Of a stretch of 6,107 nucleotides of DNA, positions 4,988 through 6,107 are shown piece by piece. The notes below the pieces were generated by a model, which saw only the letters and a list, made by a program, of their open reading frames with translations, did not search any database and was not told the origin of the DNA. A program made the translations under genes and the position numbers. The stretch spans positions 1-6,107 of the forward strand of contig SKTG01000268.1 in the NCBI GenBank assembly GCA_007118045.1, read 5' to 3'. This DNA is from Nitriliruptoraceae bacterium (GTDB lineage: Bacteria > Actinomycetota > Nitriliruptoria > Nitriliruptorales > Nitriliruptoraceae). Numbering within the stretch: the stretch's first letter is position 1; each line of letters opens with the position of its first letter.

Positions 4988-6107
4988 ATGGCCGTCACGG
5001 CACACCCGATCCCGACACCCTCGGCCGATGCCGATCTGCGCGAGCTCGTGCGGCTGGCCACGGGCCGGGTGATGCTGCCGAGCGACCCCGGCTGGGATCG
5101 GTCCCGCCGGGCCTGGAACCTCGCCGTGGACCAGCATCCGGCCGCGGTCGTCGAGGCCGCGGACGCCGCCGACGTCGCGACGGTCGTGCGGCACGCGGCG
5201 CGGACCGAGCGTCGGCTCGCGCTGCAGCGCACCGGCCACGGTGCCGCCAGCCTGCAGTCCCTGCGCGACATGGTCCTGGTCAGGACCTCGGCCCTGACGG
5301 AGATCGCCGTCGATGCGCAGCGACACCGGGCCCGTGTGGGGGCGGGGGTCCTCGCGCACGAGCTCGGCGCTGCCGCCGGCGCGCACGGCCTGACCTTCCT
5401 GGCCGGGTCGGCCCCGGACGTGGGCGTGACCGGCTACACGCTCGGTGGCGGGGTGGGATGGCTCGCGCGTCGCTACGGCTTGGCGTGCAACCGTGTCGTC
5501 GCCGCGGACGTGGTCACCGCGGACGGCGAGGCGCGGCGTATCCACCACGAGGCCGACCCCGAGCTGTTCTGGGCGCTGCGTGGAGGCGGCGGCTCGTTCG
5601 CGGCGGTCACGGCCCTGGAGCTCGAGCTCGTCCCCGTCGCACAGGTGTACGCCGGCTCCCTGCTGTGGCCGATCGAGCGAGCAGCCGAGGTGGTGCGCAC
5701 GTGGCGAGACTGGACCGCGCAGCTTCCGGACACGGTCACCTCGATCGCGCGGCTGCTCAGGTTCCCGTCCTCGTCGGCCGTCCCGGGGCCACTGCGCGGC
5801 CGGCAGCTGGTGTCGGTCGAGGCCGCCTTCCTCGACGACGTCGAGGCCGCCGATGTCTGGTTGCGGCCGTTGCGGGCGCTGCGGGCCGAGTCCGAGACGT
5901 TCGGTCCGCGTTCCACGCTCGCGCTCAGTGAGCTCCACGGCGACCCCCGGGACCCGGCCCCGACCCTGACCGAGACCCGGTTGCTCCACGCGCTGTCCGA
6001 CGCCACGCTCGACGCGATCCTGTCGAGCACCGGGCCGGGCACGGCGTGTCCGCTGGCGGCCGTGGACCTCCGCCACCTCGGCGGTGCGCTCTCGCGCAGC
6101 CTGCCCG
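4988..6107 (+). CDS. FAD-binding oxidoreductase (VAO/PCMH type), 3' end cut off
   Basis: ATG 4988 follows GAGGT (4977-4981) by 6 bases. The frame stays open to the window end: 373 residues of a protein that usually has about 450. It has the PCMH-type FAD domain (about 45-216). Asn44 to Val67 resembles the opening segment of that fold. RTGHGA carries His84, at the position of the covalent 8-alpha-histidyl FAD link. GSAPDVGVTGYTLGGGVGWLARRYGLA (140-166) and DPELFWALRGGGGSFAAVTALE (190-211) are hallmarks. In berberine-bridge-like enzymes a cysteine near residue 142 makes a second FAD bond. Here it is Ala142, so any flavin link would be single. The substrate-binding C-terminal domain begins after about 217, and its end is missing. 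These enzymes oxidise alcohols, sugars or secondary metabolites with O2 or another acceptor. The substrate cannot be told here. No signal peptide is visible. Confidence 0.93.
   Translation, partial: MAVTAHPIPTPSADADLRELVRLATGRVMLPSDPGWDRSRRAWNLAVDQHPAAVVEAADAADVATVVRHAARTERRLALQRTGHGAASLQSLRDMVLVRTSALTEIAVDAQRHRARVGAGVLAHELGAAAGAHGLTFLAGSAPDVGVTGYTLGGGVGWLARRYGLACNRVVAADVVTADGEARRIHHEADPELFWALRGGGGSFAAVTALELELVPVAQVYAGSLLWPIERAAEVVRTWRDWTAQLPDTVTSIARLLRFPSSSAVPGPLRGRQLVSVEAAFLDDVEAADVWLRPLRALRAESETFGPRSTLALSELHGDPRDPAPTLTETRLLHALSDATLDAILSSTGPGTACPLAAVDLRHLGGALSRSLP

Noticed and set aside
4723..5931. 402-residue open frame on the + strand
   Set aside because: It is out of frame with the well-supported flavoprotein, runs through the intergenic repeats, and is made of arginine-, glycine- and alanine-rich sequence without a domain.
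4130..6076. 648-residue open frame on the - strand
   Set aside because: It is antisense to the flavoprotein gene and overlaps the unknown gene in another frame. Its composition is arginine-rich and family-less, as expected of a shadow frame in GC-rich DNA.

Overview
The window is about 70% G+C, uses GTG starts freely, and has coding signatures typical of Actinomycetota: a homodimeric-type pyruvate dehydrogenase E1, a 67-residue cold-shock protein, and TAnnnT-like -10 boxes without clear -35 boxes. A deep-branching class such as Nitriliruptoria is possible, but nothing here fixes the taxonomy. There are five protein-coding genes. I see no tRNA, rRNA, CRISPR array, insertion sequence or phage gene.

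Left part (1-3546, + strand). A long 5' region with a dyad and a possible -10 box leads to aceE (189-2951), the E1 subunit of the pyruvate dehydrogenase complex. It is followed by an OsmC-type peroxide-detoxifying protein (3118-3546). A perfect 16-bp palindrome lies directly upstream of the osmC start.

Middle (3547-4061). A 182-bp spacer carries a palindrome, a -10-like box and two small hairpins, and leads to a cold-shock protein gene (3729-3932). A strong 12-bp-stem hairpin follows and probably terminates transcription. It sits where the rightward csp gene meets a leftward gene.

Right part (4062-6107). A 192-residue protein of unknown family is encoded on the - strand (4062-4640). It is transcribed divergently from a FAD-binding oxidoreductase of the VAO/PCMH type (4988 to beyond the window end). 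The 347-bp divergent spacer holds a 112-bp G-rich tandem repeat, a stretch matching the canonical G-quadruplex pattern, a -10-like box for the leftward gene and copies of a GGTCAAC motif.

The genes look like separate housekeeping and stress transcription units, not one system: central carbon metabolism (aceE), peroxide defence (osmC), RNA chaperone (csp), then an uncharacterised divergent pair that could share control. No clearly new biological system is evident. The best leads are the divergent spacer with its repeats and unknown gene, the osmC palindrome, and unusual residues at two active-site motifs of aceE.
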